A DNA stretch of 57,969 nt from Halomonas sp. A11-A (GCF_003182195.1 NZ_QGTM01000022.1:1-57969); one strand, 5' to 3'. Counted from the first letter of the stretch, positions 47,755-56,702 are shown. Notes: generated by a model not told the origin, from the sequence alone. Translations and numbers: made by a program.

Positions 47755-48445
47755 ATGCCACCCTCCTCCCCGCGCCCCCTGCAGTCGCCGGGCCGTCGCC
47801 GCTTCGTGGCGGGGCTCGGTGCCCTGCTGCTGGCGACCGGGCTGGGGCTGCGTCCGGGCCCGGCCACGGCGAGCCTCGACCCCTCGCGGCTGCGCCAGAG
47901 CATGCAGCGCCTCTATGGCCAGCAGGGGCTCAACGCCCTGGAGGCCTGGTTCTCGCTGCTCGAGCGCCTGCGCGGCGTCCCCCTCCAGACCCAGCTGCGC
48001 GAGGTCAATGACTTCTTCAACCGCCGGGTGCGCTGGGTCGATGACATCGACAACTGGGGCCGCGAGGATTTCTGGGCCACGCCGCTGGAGACCATGGGGC
48101 GCGGCCAGGGCGACTGCGAGGACTACTCCATCGCCAAGTACGTCACCCTGAAGCAGCTCGGGGTACCGGGCGACCAGCTGCGCATGATCTATGTACGGGC
48201 GCGGATCGGCCGCAGCCAGATCACCCAGGCCCACATGGTGCTGGGCTGGTACGAGACGCCGGCGGCGGAGCCGCTGATCCTGGACAATCTGGTGCCCTCG
48301 ATCACGCCGGCCGCCCAGCGCACCGACCTCGACCCGCTGTTCAGCTTCAACAGCCAGGGACTCTGGGCCGGCGGCGGCACGGAGTCGCGGGCCGACCCGC
48401 TGGCGCAACGTGATCGATCGCATGCGCGAGCAGGGATTCATCTGA
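47755..48445 (+). pseudogene. lapG: lapG, periplasmic BTLCP-family protease, with apparent 1-base frameshift
   Basis: The N-terminus has a signal (RRRFVAGLGALLLATGLG) and the domain is a bacterial transglutaminase-like cysteine protease. The triad is at Cys121 (GQGDCEDYS, calcium site overlapping), His160 (QAHMVLGW) and Asp177 (ILDNLVPS). After LWAGGG at about residue 207 the frame shifts: the expected tail RWRNVIDRMREQGFI then stop (48398-48445) is in the next frame. Dropping one C in the CCC at 48396-48398 restores a 229-residue LapG. Without correction the frame runs on into lapD, giving an 879-residue fusion. The catalytic core is intact either way. Confidence 0.85.
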
Positions 48446-48477
48446 GTCGGGCAAAGACCCGTGGGGAGCACAACGAC

Positions 48478-50394
48478 ATGTCGCTTATCAAGCAGCTCTG
48501 GCTGACCATCGTGGTACTGCTGTTGCTGGCCTTTGGCGGCAGCCTGTTCATCGGTGTGACCAGCAGCCGCCACTACATGCAGCAGGAAGTGCAGATCAAG
48601 AACGCCGACAACGCCAACGCCCTGGCGCTGACCCTGAGCCAGCTCGACAAGGACCCGGTGACCATCGGCCTGCTGATCGCGGCCCAGTTCGACACCGGCC
48701 ACTACCGCCTGATCGAGCTGCGCGACCCGGAAGGCCAAGTGATCGACCTGCGTACCAGCGAAGAGACGGTGGTGGGTGCCCCGGACTGGTTCGTCGACCT
48801 GGTGCGCTTCGACGTACCTCCCGGCCGGGCCGTGGTCCAGGACGGCTGGCGCCAATACGGCACCCTGACCGTCGCCACCCACCATAGCTTCGCCTACCAG
48901 TCGCTTTGGCGCAGCACCCTGGAGCTGTTCGGCTGGTTCGCCCTGGCCGGCGCCATCAGTCTGGCGCTGGCGGCCTGGATCGTGCGCACCATCCGCCGCC
49001 CGCTGCGAGCCGTGGTCGCCCAGGCCCGCGACATCGGCAACCGCCGCTTCACCACCTCCCCCGAGCCGCGCACCCGCGAGCTCAAGGAGGTGGTGCAGGC
49101 CATGAACCAGCTCTCAGGCTCCGTGCGCGACATGCTGGGCCGCGAGAGCGAACGGCTCGACGTGCTCAGGCAGCGCCTGCAGCATGACACCGTCACCGGC
49201 GTGCTCAATCGCGAGGCCTTCCTCGGCCAGCTCAAGGTCATGATGGAGAGCAGCGGTGCCCGGGCCAGCGGCAGCCTCGCCCTGGTGCGTCTGGCACGGC
49301 TCGGCGAGGTCAGCGAACAGCTGGGCCACGCCGACACCGACGACCTGCTCAGGTCACTCGGCCAAACACTGGAACAGCTCGGCACGCTGCGCGGTGGCGG
49401 TATCGCCGGGCGCCTGGGCGGCGGGGACTTCGCCCTGCTGCTGCCCGGCGCGGTCGATCTTCAAGCCTTCGGGCAGGAGCTTACCCAGCGCCTTCAGCCG
49501 CTTCAGCAGCAGGAGGAGCGCATCAAGCTTGGTCTGCCCTCCGCCCTGATCGCCTACTCCCAGGAGGATCGGCCCGCGTCCCTGCTGGCAAGCCTCGACG
49601 GGGCGCTCGCCACCGCCGAGAACCGCGGCGACCTCGCGCAGCTGATCGCCGAGGGCCCCCAGCGCCTGCCGCTCTTCAACAGCCACGCCGACTGGCGAAA
49701 GGCGCTGCAGGAGGCCCTGCAGGCCGGCGTCTACCTGGGCCGCTTCCCGGTGCTGGACGCCAACGGCAAGCTGCTCCACCTGGAGTGCCCTTCGCGGCTG
49801 CGCCTGAAGGGCGAGTGGCGCCCCGCCGGCGTCTTCATGCCCTGGATCTCGCGCCTGGAGCTGGACACCGCCCTGGACATGGCCGTGGCACGCGAGACCA
49901 TCAAGGAGATCGCCCGCCACGGCAAGCCGCTCGGCATCAATCTCTCCCCCGCCTCGGTGCGCAACGCCCGCTTCGTGCTGGACCTGCGCAACCTGCTCCA
50001 ATCACAGCGCGACTCCGCCGAAAAGCTCTGGCTGGAAGTCCCGGAATCCATGGTCATCCATGACCTGGAGAGCTTCCGCAGCCTGTGCCGAGAGCTGCAG
50101 CCCTTCGGCTGCAAGGTCGGCCTCGAGCACGTCGGGCGCGAGTTCCGGCGCATCTCGGACCTGCAGGACCTGGGGCTCAGCTACCTCAAGATCGACGCCT
50201 CGCTGGTCAAGGGGGTCGACCGCAGCCCCGAGCAGCAGACCATCCTGCGCGGCATGGCGACGCTGTGCCACTCCATCGGCATCCTCGCCATCGCCGAGGG
50301 CGTCGACAGCCTGCAGGAGGGCGAGCTGCTCTACGAACTGGGCATGGACGGCGTCACCGGCCCCGGCGTCCGGCAGCACGACAAGCCCGCCTGA
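48478..50394 (+). CDS. lapD: LapD, c-di-GMP receptor controlling LapG
   Basis: The ATG at 48478 follows GTGGGGAG and gives 638 residues. Order: transmembrane helix (about 8-28), periplasmic LapD_MoxY-like domain (30-145, with GW at 123-124, the region that docks LapG in Pseudomonas), second helix (about 146-168), HAMP (170-225), degenerate GGDEF (RLGGGDFALLLPG) and degenerate EAL (LLHLECPSRL; later ILAIAEGVDS). Both catalytic motifs are broken, as expected for a receptor. With high c-di-GMP it sequesters LapG and adhesin is retained. Confidence 0.92.
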   Translation: MSLIKQLWLTIVVLLLLAFGGSLFIGVTSSRHYMQQEVQIKNADNANALALTLSQLDKDPVTIGLLIAAQFDTGHYRLIELRDPEGQVIDLRTSEETVVGAPDWFVDLVRFDVPPGRAVVQDGWRQYGTLTVATHHSFAYQSLWRSTLELFGWFALAGAISLALAAWIVRTIRRPLRAVVAQARDIGNRRFTTSPEPRTRELKEVVQAMNQLSGSVRDMLGRESERLDVLRQRLQHDTVTGVLNREAFLGQLKVMMESSGARASGSLALVRLARLGEVSEQLGHADTDDLLRSLGQTLEQLGTLRGGGIAGRLGGGDFALLLPGAVDLQAFGQELTQRLQPLQQQEERIKLGLPSALIAYSQEDRPASLLASLDGALATAENRGDLAQLIAEGPQRLPLFNSHADWRKALQEALQAGVYLGRFPVLDANGKLLHLECPSRLRLKGEWRPAGVFMPWISRLELDTALDMAVARETIKEIARHGKPLGINLSPASVRNARFVLDLRNLLQSQRDSAEKLWLEVPESMVIHDLESFRSLCRELQPFGCKVGLEHVGREFRRISDLQDLGLSYLKIDASLVKGVDRSPEQQTILRGMATLCHSIGILAIAEGVDSLQEGELLYELGMDGVTGPGVRQHDKPA

Positions 50395-50404
50395 CCTGCC
50401 AACG

Positions 50405-50432
50405 CCAGCGCCCCGCATTTGCGGGGCGCTGG
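50405..50432 (+). terminator. hairpin after lapD
   Basis: A perfect 12-bp stem (CCAGCGCCCCGC / GCGGGGCGCTGG) with an ATTT loop, ten bases beyond the lapD stop. Only a short T-containing stretch follows. Confidence 0.7.
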
Positions 50433-50512
50433 TGTATTGGGCCTGTGAATTGGGGATAGAAGGTCGGAGATAGAGCACAGCCCGCCGAGACAACCCCGAG
50501 GCGCCAGACCGA

Positions 50513-50851
50513 TCAGATCACCCCGCTCTCCTCATCGTCGCTGCCGACCAGGCTAAGGCCGCTCAGCCGCCGACGCAGCGTCTGACGCTCCATCACCTTC
50601 TGCTGGGCCGCCTCGGGCAGCTCGGTGAAGCTGATCACCCCCTTGTCCATCAGCAGCTCGATCACGTCCTCCAACACCCGCACAAAGGCCAGATCCGAGG
50701 CCTGGAAGTGCGCCTGCCCCGCCTTGACCTCCCCCTCGCTCAGGAAGGCCAGCAGCTCCGGCGAATCCGCCGCCAGGAACTCCCGGCAGTCCGGCGTCGC
50801 CTCGCGGCTGACCAGCTCGATGCGACCATCATTGGCGCGCTTGATGTACAT
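50513..50851 (-). CDS. conserved hypothetical protein (often annotated tryptophan synthase subunit beta-like)
   Basis: The ATG at 50851, after GGGAG, gives 112 residues beginning MYIKRANDGRIELVSREA. Similar short proteins in Pseudomonas and Halomonas carry the misleading label tryptophan synthase beta-like (from memory). No enzyme motif is present. The second half is helical and ends in an acidic tail. It lies after the adhesin terminator, so it probably has its own promoter. Confidence 0.7.
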   Translation of the reverse strand: MYIKRANDGRIELVSREATPDCREFLAADSPELLAFLSEGEVKAGQAHFQASDLAFVRVLEDVIELLMDKGVISFTELPEAAQQKVMERQTLRRRLSGLSLVGSDDEESGVI

Positions 50852-50890
50852 GACTCGCTCCCATGTGAGTTTTCTGAAGCTTAGCAAAAA

Positions 50891-50916
50891 GCCCCGCCCG
50901 GCGAACCGGGCGGGGC
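50891..50916 (-). terminator. Rho-independent terminator of the adhesin gene
   Basis: An 11-bp stem (GCCCCGCCCGG / CCGGGCGGGGC) with a 4-base loop is followed on the minus strand by TTTTT, 20 bp after the adhesin stop at 50937. Confidence 0.93.
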
Positions 50917-50936
50917 CAACTCAACACAGTTAAAGG

Positions 50937-53900
50937 TTACTGATCGGTGGTGTTGGTCGTGGTATCCAACTCGTCGGGGCCGGAGGAATAGCCCACAGAA
51001 GGATCGTCACCGCCATTCACCGACTTCGGCATCTTGTCCATAGACGAATCATCGTCTTTCAGAAGTTCATCGTCATCGCTAACGACATCCTCGAACTTGA
51101 TAACATCTTCCTTCTCGCCCTCTTCGACAAGTTCATCCTTATCGCCTTTATCATCACTCGTAAACTCGGTAACCTGCTCATCTTCTTCATAACTGTTGTC
51201 TTCCGAACTAGTATCTTCCAAGTCGGTTTCTTCCGAGCCGGTGTCTTCCGAGCCGGTGTCTTCCGAACTAGTATCTACCAAGCCGGTATCTTCCAAGCCG
51301 GTATCTTCCAAGCCGGAATCTTCCAAACCGGTGTCTTCCGGGCTGGTATCTTCCGAGCTGGTATCTTCCGCGCCAGTGGCTTCAGAGCTGCCTGCGTCGC
51401 CCTCGTCATTTTCAACAACATCCTCAGACGCGGTCTCAGCCTCATCCTCCAGGATATTATCATCCTTATCGTCAGAGCCCGATTCCTCCTGCTCCTCTGA
51501 GCCCTTGCTGGACTCGCCGTCTGTATCTTCCTCGGTTGAATTGGCACTCTCGTCAGATTCGTCGGAAACCGCCTCATTATCCGTTTCGATTTCCTCTGGA
51601 TCTTCCAGCAAGGCAGCAAAAGCCGACAAGTCATCGGTAGCAAAGAATGCCGAGGCTTCCATGCTCTCCAATGATTCATCGCCCAACAGGCTGATGGTCA
51701 GGCTAGCTTCGGCGGAGGCACCATCCGGCGTCTTCAACTGGTAAGTGAAGACGTCCTGCTGACCGATATTGTCAAGATTCGCATCCGGCTGATAGGTGTA
51801 ATCACCGTTGCCCGAAAGCGTCAACGTGCCAAACTGGCCCTGAACCGTCCGCGCCTCGCCGAGGGGAACCTCGACGAAAGTGCCACCGTCATCCACTAGC
51901 AGCATTGTACCGGCCGGCCGCACGTCCGGGTTGCCGTCCACGCCCAGGTCGTTGATCACGTTGCCGGTCACCGACTGCGCTTCAGGCACCAGCTCCGGCG
52001 GCAGAGTAGTGATCAGCTCCAGATCAGTGATGGAGGCGCTGGCGGATCCGCCTAAGCCAGCCCAGTTAATGTCAGCCGTGACCGTCAATGTGTAATCACC
52101 GGCCGGTAGGTCTTCAATGGTCACCGGCTCAGATGAGTTGCCACTGATAGTGGTCGGCCCACCGACAACGCTGGCGCCGCTTTCATCCAGAAGGTCCCAG
52201 GTCAACACCGCAGTTGACGAGCCCCATAAAAACCCAGATGAAATAGACGTCACCGCGGTGAAGCTTAGCGTACCAGTCCCATTTTCCGCTACCTGCAGGG
52301 CAATGCTGACAGAATCGCTGCTCGACCCTGATAGTAAAAAACCAGATCCAGAAATCCCAAACGCCGCATCATCCGGCGTTGCATCCACAGGCTCCTGCTC
52401 CACCTCGGTCAACGTGATGCTGGCCTCGGAGCTGTTGTCGGAGGCCGCGAGGTTCTCGACATCTACGCTGCCGGAAGTCCAGGCGCTTTGCATGCCCTGA
52501 TCGGAGATTGCCAACGCATTCACGGTAATCGACTCGGCGCCGTCCGAGGGACGAACCTGAAGGTAGGCGATGTTATCGCCGTCGAGCTCGTAGAAGCCGT
52601 CGGCATTCGGTGTCAGCGGGTTGCCGTTCTGCACCAGCGTGCCGCCTTCCACCTCCACAAGGAAGATCTCGATGGAGCCCTCGTCAATGGAGCCTGAGAG
52701 CGTCACCGGATAGACAAATGACGCGGCCACCAGGCTGGCCGAGATGTCCGAGACGTTGACGATCTCGCCCTTATGCGTGGAGGTCACGCGGAACTCGAGA
52801 ATCACCTGGCCGTTTTCGTCCAGCACCACGTCGAAGCTCGGTGACTCCGGATCGAACACCGTGTTATCGCTGTTGAGCGGATCGTAATAGTTGAACTTCT
52901 CCAGCAGAGCGCCGTTGGCAAAGACCTCGAACTTGTCCTCGGTACCTCCACGGCCGGTTTGACCGTCTTCCCACCCACCGAAAGCCTGGTGAGTCCAACT
53001 AATGGTGACGATCTGCCCGGCCTTGGCGGCACCGAAATCGAGCGTTGCGAAGCCGCTATCCACGCCCGGGTTTGACGAGTCAATGTTGTTGTCACCGGAG
53101 CCACCTACCGGTTGCTCAGAACCGAGATTCTCGAAACTGCCCGGCACCGTCACGGTCTCGAAGTCGATCTCCCGATCCACGTCCACGGTGGCTTCTGGAA
53201 TCGGCAGAGGATCCGGTGCCGGTTCCAGCGAAATGCGGTCGGCGCCCTCACTGCCCAGGTTGCCCGCTGCGTCGGCGTAACTCTGGTCGGGAATGGTGGC
53301 ACTGGCGTCACCATTGAAGCCAGACTCGGCCACCACCGTGCCGGTCCACACCGTAGGATCAGTGGGGTCCTGCGTCAGGCCGGCGTCGTTAAGCGTCAGG
53401 CCTTCCAGCTCAAGCAGCTCGGCGACCTGCTCGCCGGTCAGCGGCTCGCCGCTCTCCACGCCGTAGGCCTCTTCGCTGAAGTCGATCCGAATCGAGGTCT
53501 CCTCGCCTTCGGCGAGCGGCGCACCTTCGTCGCCCAGGGTGACGCTGACCGTCGGGGCGGTGGCGTCGATCACGCCGTCATCCGTGGCGCTGGCGCTATT
53601 GCCCGCCGGGTCGGTGACCGTGGCGGTGACGCTGACCGCGGTGTCGGTGCCGTCCAGATCGGTAATGGTGACGGTCTGGCCGTCGTCCAGCATCGCCTGG
53701 GTGACGGCGCCGTTGAACAGCTCGTTGCCTTTGCCATCCACCACCACCAGGGTGTCGCCGATTTCGGTGCTGCCACCCAGAGTGACGGTGGCGTTGACGC
53801 CATCGGCGATCTCCTCGGCGCTGTAGATGTCGCCCGTGGCGTCTTCGAGCGCCACGCTGACCGTCGGGGCGGTGGCGTCGATCACGCCGTCATCCGTGGC

Positions 53901-55919
53901 GCTGGCGCTATTGCCCGCCGGGTCGGTGACCGTGGCGGTGACGCTGACCGCGGTGTCGGTGCCGTCCAGGTCGGTGATGGTGACGGTCAGGCCGTTGTCC
54001 AGCATCTCCTGGGTGACGTCGCCGTTGAACAGCTCGTTGTCCTTGCCGTCCACCACCACCAGGGTGTCGCCCACTTCGGTGCTGCTGCCCAGGGTGACGG
54101 TGGCGTTCACGCCGCCTTCGATCTCCTCGGCGCTGTAGATGTCGCCCGTCGCCGCTTCCAGCTCCACGCTGACCGCCGGGGACACCGCGTCGATCACGCC
54201 GTTATCGCTGTCAGTGGCGCTGTTGCCCGCCGGGTCGGTCACCGTGGCGGTAACGCTGATCTCGGTATCCGTGTCATCCAGGTCGGTGATGGTGACGGTC
54301 AGGCCGTTGTCCAGCATCTCCTGGGTGACGTCGCCGTTGAACAGCTCGTTGCCCTTGCCGTCGGTGACCACCAGGGTGTCGCCCACTTCGGTGCTGCTGC
54401 CCAGGGTGACGGTGGCGTTCACGCCGCCTTCGATCTCCTCGGCGCTGTAGATGTCGCCCGTCGCCGCTTCCAGCTCCACGCTGACCGCCGGGGACACCGC
54501 GTCGATCACGCCGTTATCGCTGTCAGTGGCGCTGTTGCCCGCCGGGTCGGTCACCGTGGCGGTAACGCTGATCTCGGTATCCGTGTCATCCAGGTCGGTG
54601 ATGGTGACCATCAGGCCGTCGTCCAGCATCTCCTGGGTCACCAGGCCGTTGAACAGCTCATTGCCCTTGCCGTCGGTGACCACCAGGGTGTCGCCCACTT
54701 CGGTGCTGCTGCCCAGGGTGACGGTGGCGTTCACGCCGCCTTCGATCTCCTCGGCGCTGTAGATATCACCGGATGCGTCTTCGAGTGCCACGCTGACCGT
54801 CGGCGCGGTGGCGTCGACGTCGTAGCCGCGTTCGGTGTCCGCACTGAAGGGGTTACCAGCCTCGTCGGCGCCAGTGACTTCCGCGGTGACGCTGTCATTC
54901 TCGGCTAGCAGCGAGCCCGGCACGTCGATGGCGTAGGTCAGGTCTTCGCCCACCAGGCCGGTGAACTCTTGTCCGCCGACGGTCAGGGTGACGGTGTCAC
55001 CCTCGCCGGCGTCGCCGCCCACGCTACCGGTGATGGTGATGGTCTGGGTGGCCTCCTCGCTGTTGATCACGTCGTCGCCGGTAATAGTGTCGATCGTGAT
55101 CATGGCTTCGGCAGTGGTGTCCTTAACAGCGTCATAGCCCGCATCAACCGGGGAGCCAGTCTGATCGGTAACGACAGCTTCGACTCTCAAATCACCGTCT
55201 TGAAGACCTGACAGATCAATCTCTGTCGAGTAACTGCCATCGGCACCGGTCACAGCAGTAGCAGTCGCTGAGTTTCCGAGGGCATCGGTGACGACGATGG
55301 AAACCGTGGAGCCCACAGGAACATTAGTTGTTGTCCCTGCAACAGGCACAGCGCCTTCATTGAGGCTATTAACATCAACCAGCGTCACTCCGATTGAGCC
55401 GGGTGCTAACTCCTCAGGCTCAGCCACTTCTTCCTCAGCAAGTAGCTCCGGCTCAGCCTCCGGGAAGCCGATCCCGGCGAGCTGTCCGCCCTCAAAGTTA
55501 AATGCAAGCGGATTCACATCCTCGGCAATGCGCCCCAGCATCACGAAGCTGTGGCCGCCGTCCGCGCCACCACCCGGGCCGGCGCCGGCCGCAGTCGCAT
55601 CGAGCGCGTCGAGCAGATCGCCTTCGCCTTCGTCAATGGCGGCGAGCAGGGCCTCGAGGTCCTCATCCAGGGCGCTGAACTCGGAGGGCTCGGCAGACTG
55701 GCTTGAGTCCAGCTCCGGTGTCATGGCGACCTGCTGGCCGCCTTCGATCAGAGTGGGGCCGAGCCCATCACCAAAGTCCAGCTGGACTATAGCGTTGTCG
55801 GCAGTGACGAGCGTCTCGCCCTCATGCAGGGTGTCACCCACGCGAAGTTCGCGGAGGTTGCCGTCGGCGTCGCGCGCCCAGGCTTGCCCGGAGATGGAAA
55901 TGACGGTTGCGATGGCCAT
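50937..55919 (-). CDS. large LapA-like adhesin with retention module, Ig-like repeats and acidic tail
   Basis: The 1660-residue protein starts with a LapA-type retention module (residues about 1-130: VISISGQAWARDADGNLREL, VQLDFGDG). TAAG at residues 109-112 matches the LapG cleavage site. After it come bacterial Ig-like domains, including four near-identical 104-residue repeats (54789-53542), a beta-rich module (TISWTHQAFGGWEDG) and a VCBS-like domain (LTLSGNGDYTYQPDANL). The last 220 or so residues are an Asp/Glu/Ser/Thr-rich tail with xxEDT pentapeptides. No RTX nonapeptides or type I secretion domain were seen, so export is doubtful. GC content drops in several parts. A GGGAG site precedes the ATG. 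Confidence 0.88.
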   Translation of the reverse strand: MAIATVISISGQAWARDADGNLRELRVGDTLHEGETLVTADNAIVQLDFGDGLGPTLIEGGQQVAMTPELDSSQSAEPSEFSALDEDLEALLAAIDEGEGDLLDALDATAAGAGPGGGADGGHSFVMLGRIAEDVNPLAFNFEGGQLAGIGFPEAEPELLAEEEVAEPEELAPGSIGVTLVDVNSLNEGAVPVAGTTTNVPVGSTVSIVVTDALGNSATATAVTGADGSYSTEIDLSGLQDGDLRVEAVVTDQTGSPVDAGYDAVKDTTAEAMITIDTITGDDVINSEEATQTITITGSVGGDAGEGDTVTLTVGGQEFTGLVGEDLTYAIDVPGSLLAENDSVTAEVTGADEAGNPFSADTERGYDVDATAPTVSVALEDASGDIYSAEEIEGGVNATVTLGSSTEVGDTLVVTDGKGNELFNGLVTQEMLDDGLMVTITDLDDTDTEISVTATVTDPAGNSATDSDNGVIDAVSPAVSVELEAATGDIYSAEEIEGGVNATVTLGSSTEVGDTLVVTDGKGNELFNGDVTQEMLDNGLTVTITDLDDTDTEISVTATVTDPAGNSATDSDNGVIDAVSPAVSVELEAATGDIYSAEEIEGGVNATVTLGSSTEVGDTLVVVDGKDNELFNGDVTQEMLDNGLTVTITDLDGTDTAVSVTATVTDPAGNSASATDDGVIDATAPTVSVALEDATGDIYSAEEIADGVNATVTLGGSTEIGDTLVVVDGKGNELFNGAVTQAMLDDGQTVTITDLDGTDTAVSVTATVTDPAGNSASATDDGVIDATAPTVSVTLGDEGAPLAEGEETSIRIDFSEEAYGVESGEPLTGEQVAELLELEGLTLNDAGLTQDPTDPTVWTGTVVAESGFNGDASATIPDQSYADAAGNLGSEGADRISLEPAPDPLPIPEATVDVDREIDFETVTVPGSFENLGSEQPVGGSGDNNIDSSNPGVDSGFATLDFGAAKAGQIVTISWTHQAFGGWEDGQTGRGGTEDKFEVFANGALLEKFNYYDPLNSDNTVFDPESPSFDVVLDENGQVILEFRVTSTHKGEIVNVSDISASLVAASFVYPVTLSGSIDEGSIEIFLVEVEGGTLVQNGNPLTPNADGFYELDGDNIAYLQVRPSDGAESITVNALAISDQGMQSAWTSGSVDVENLAASDNSSEASITLTEVEQEPVDATPDDAAFGISGSGFLLSGSSSDSVSIALQVAENGTGTLSFTAVTSISSGFLWGSSTAVLTWDLLDESGASVVGGPTTISGNSSEPVTIEDLPAGDYTLTVTADINWAGLGGSASASITDLELITTLPPELVPEAQSVTGNVINDLGVDGNPDVRPAGTMLLVDDGGTFVEVPLGEARTVQGQFGTLTLSGNGDYTYQPDANLDNIGQQDVFTYQLKTPDGASAEASLTISLLGDESLESMEASAFFATDDLSAFAALLEDPEEIETDNEAVSDESDESANSTEEDTDGESSKGSEEQEESGSDDKDDNILEDEAETASEDVVENDEGDAGSSEATGAEDTSSEDTSPEDTGLEDSGLEDTGLEDTGLVDTSSEDTGSEDTGSEETDLEDTSSEDNSYEEDEQVTEFTSDDKGDKDELVEEGEKEDVIKFEDVVSDDDELLKDDDSSMDKMPKSVNGGDDPSVGYSSGPDELDTTTNTTDQ
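51190..51380 (-). repeat. 15-bp minisatellite encoding EDT pentapeptides
   Basis: Imperfect tandem 15-bp units encode xxEDT pentapeptides (for example SSEDT, GLEDT, GSEDT) about eleven times in the acidic tail. Confidence 0.85.
53542..54789 (-). repeat. four tandem 312-bp repeats in the adhesin
   Basis: The sequence ACGCTGACC recurs at exactly 4 x 312 bp spacing (53542 and 54790 mark the ends). Each unit encodes 104 residues such as GDIYSAEEIEGGVNATVTL and VTDPAGNSA. The copies are nearly identical, differing mainly at a few codons, so they are prone to copy-number change. Confidence 0.95.
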
Positions 55920-56118
55920 GGTAGGACTCCCTGCATGATCATATTCGTGTTATCGGGCGCGACGACGCAGCGCCAACTCATGGATTCAAGTTAGGCGCAG
56001 CGGTCAGGTAAAAGTATTGGACCGATGGACAGGTCAGTAAGCAGGTTGACCTGGGTCAATAAGGAAGGGAGCTAGCCAGAGCCTCCCGTCGGCACGTGGG
56101 GTGCCGGCAGGGCGCGGT
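55920..56118 (-). promoter_or_regulatory. upstream region of the adhesin gene
   Basis: This 199-bp gap separates the adhesin start from the upstream adhesin remnant. It contains the ribosome-binding site and AT-richer stretches (a TATGAT-like element near 55937-55942). GC-rich complementary segments at 56080-56115 may form a terminator for the upstream fragment. No operator was identified. Confidence 0.35.
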
Positions 56119-56306
56119 TCACTCGATGTCGAGCGCGTCATCCTCGAGCAGCTGCTGGAGGATATCGGCGTGGTAGGCGACACCTTCGAGGAGGAAAACT
56201 TCATCGGCGAGGGTCAGGTCGCCACCGGCGAAACCACCCTCGACACTGATATGCAGGAGCGTCTCTCCCTCCTCGCTGGCAGACGCAAGGAGATAGTCGC
56301 TCAGAG
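56119..56306 (-). pseudogene. C-terminal remnant of a second type I-secreted adhesin, cut by IS66
   Basis: The minus-strand frame encodes 61 residues reading LSDYLLASASEEG..., ...TLADEVFLLEGV and ILQQLLEDDALDIE, then stop at 56121-56119. This resembles the C-terminal type I secretion target domain of RTX adhesins (DYL..., final ILQ-LL... segment). Its 5' end stops exactly where the IS66 left end (GTAAGCGGCC) begins at 56307. The rest of the gene should lie beyond the element, outside the window. It is too short for default gene calling. Confidence 0.72.
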
Positions 56307-56393
56307 GTAAGCGGCCGTTCTGGCGCGTTGTATCCCGAGGTGGCCTGATCTCTTACGCTGATCCCGTCATTCACCGACGGAGCATCAGTCCCC

Positions 56394-56702
56394 ATGTCGA
56401 AGCGACGTCACTCTCGCTATCCTGCCTCGCAATGGCAGGCCTGGATTGACGAGCAAGCCCACAGTGGGCTCTCCCAGCAGGCCTTCTGCCGGCAGGCAGG
56501 GATCCCCGCCAGTTCCTTCAAGCTCTGGAAGCGGCGACTGGCCGGCGAGGCGCCAATGCCTTATCACAGGGCTGCCGAGCCGGCGCTCTTCGCACCCGTG
56601 TCAGTACCGGAGGAGGATGCCGTCGATGATGCGCCTCGCGGCTGGGAGATCGAGCTCGACCTGGGCGATGGTGTCTGTCTGCGCTTTCGCCGGGGGGCAT
56701 GA
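56394..56702 (+). CDS. tnpA: IS66 accessory protein TnpA
   Basis: The 102-residue protein has a helix-turn-helix-like region (SQQAFCRQAGIPASSFKLWKRR, residues about 26-47) typical of IS66 OrfA, with an acidic C-terminal half. The next gene overlaps it by four bases (ATGA). Confidence 0.9.
   Translation: MSKRRHSRYPASQWQAWIDEQAHSGLSQQAFCRQAGIPASSFKLWKRRLAGEAPMPYHRAAEPALFAPVSVPEEDAVDDAPRGWEIELDLGDGVCLRFRRGA

Noticed and set aside
47755..50394. A genuine LapG-LapD fusion protein
   Set aside because: The expected LapG tail and stop exist in the neighbouring frame and lapD has its own start and ribosome-binding site, so a 1-base error or mutation is the simpler reading.
53542..54789. Possible CRISPR array
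   Set aside because: The period is 312 bp, in frame, and encodes protein repeats; there are no short repeats with variable spacers.
53112..54908. 598-residue plus-strand open frame opposite the adhesin repeats
   Set aside because: Its repeats mirror the adhesin's 312-bp units and it has no independent start signals.
56101..56310. 69-residue plus-strand open frame beside the IS66 end
   Set aside because: It lies antisense to the adhesin remnant and crosses the element boundary; the minus-strand frame has clear adhesin-like sequence.
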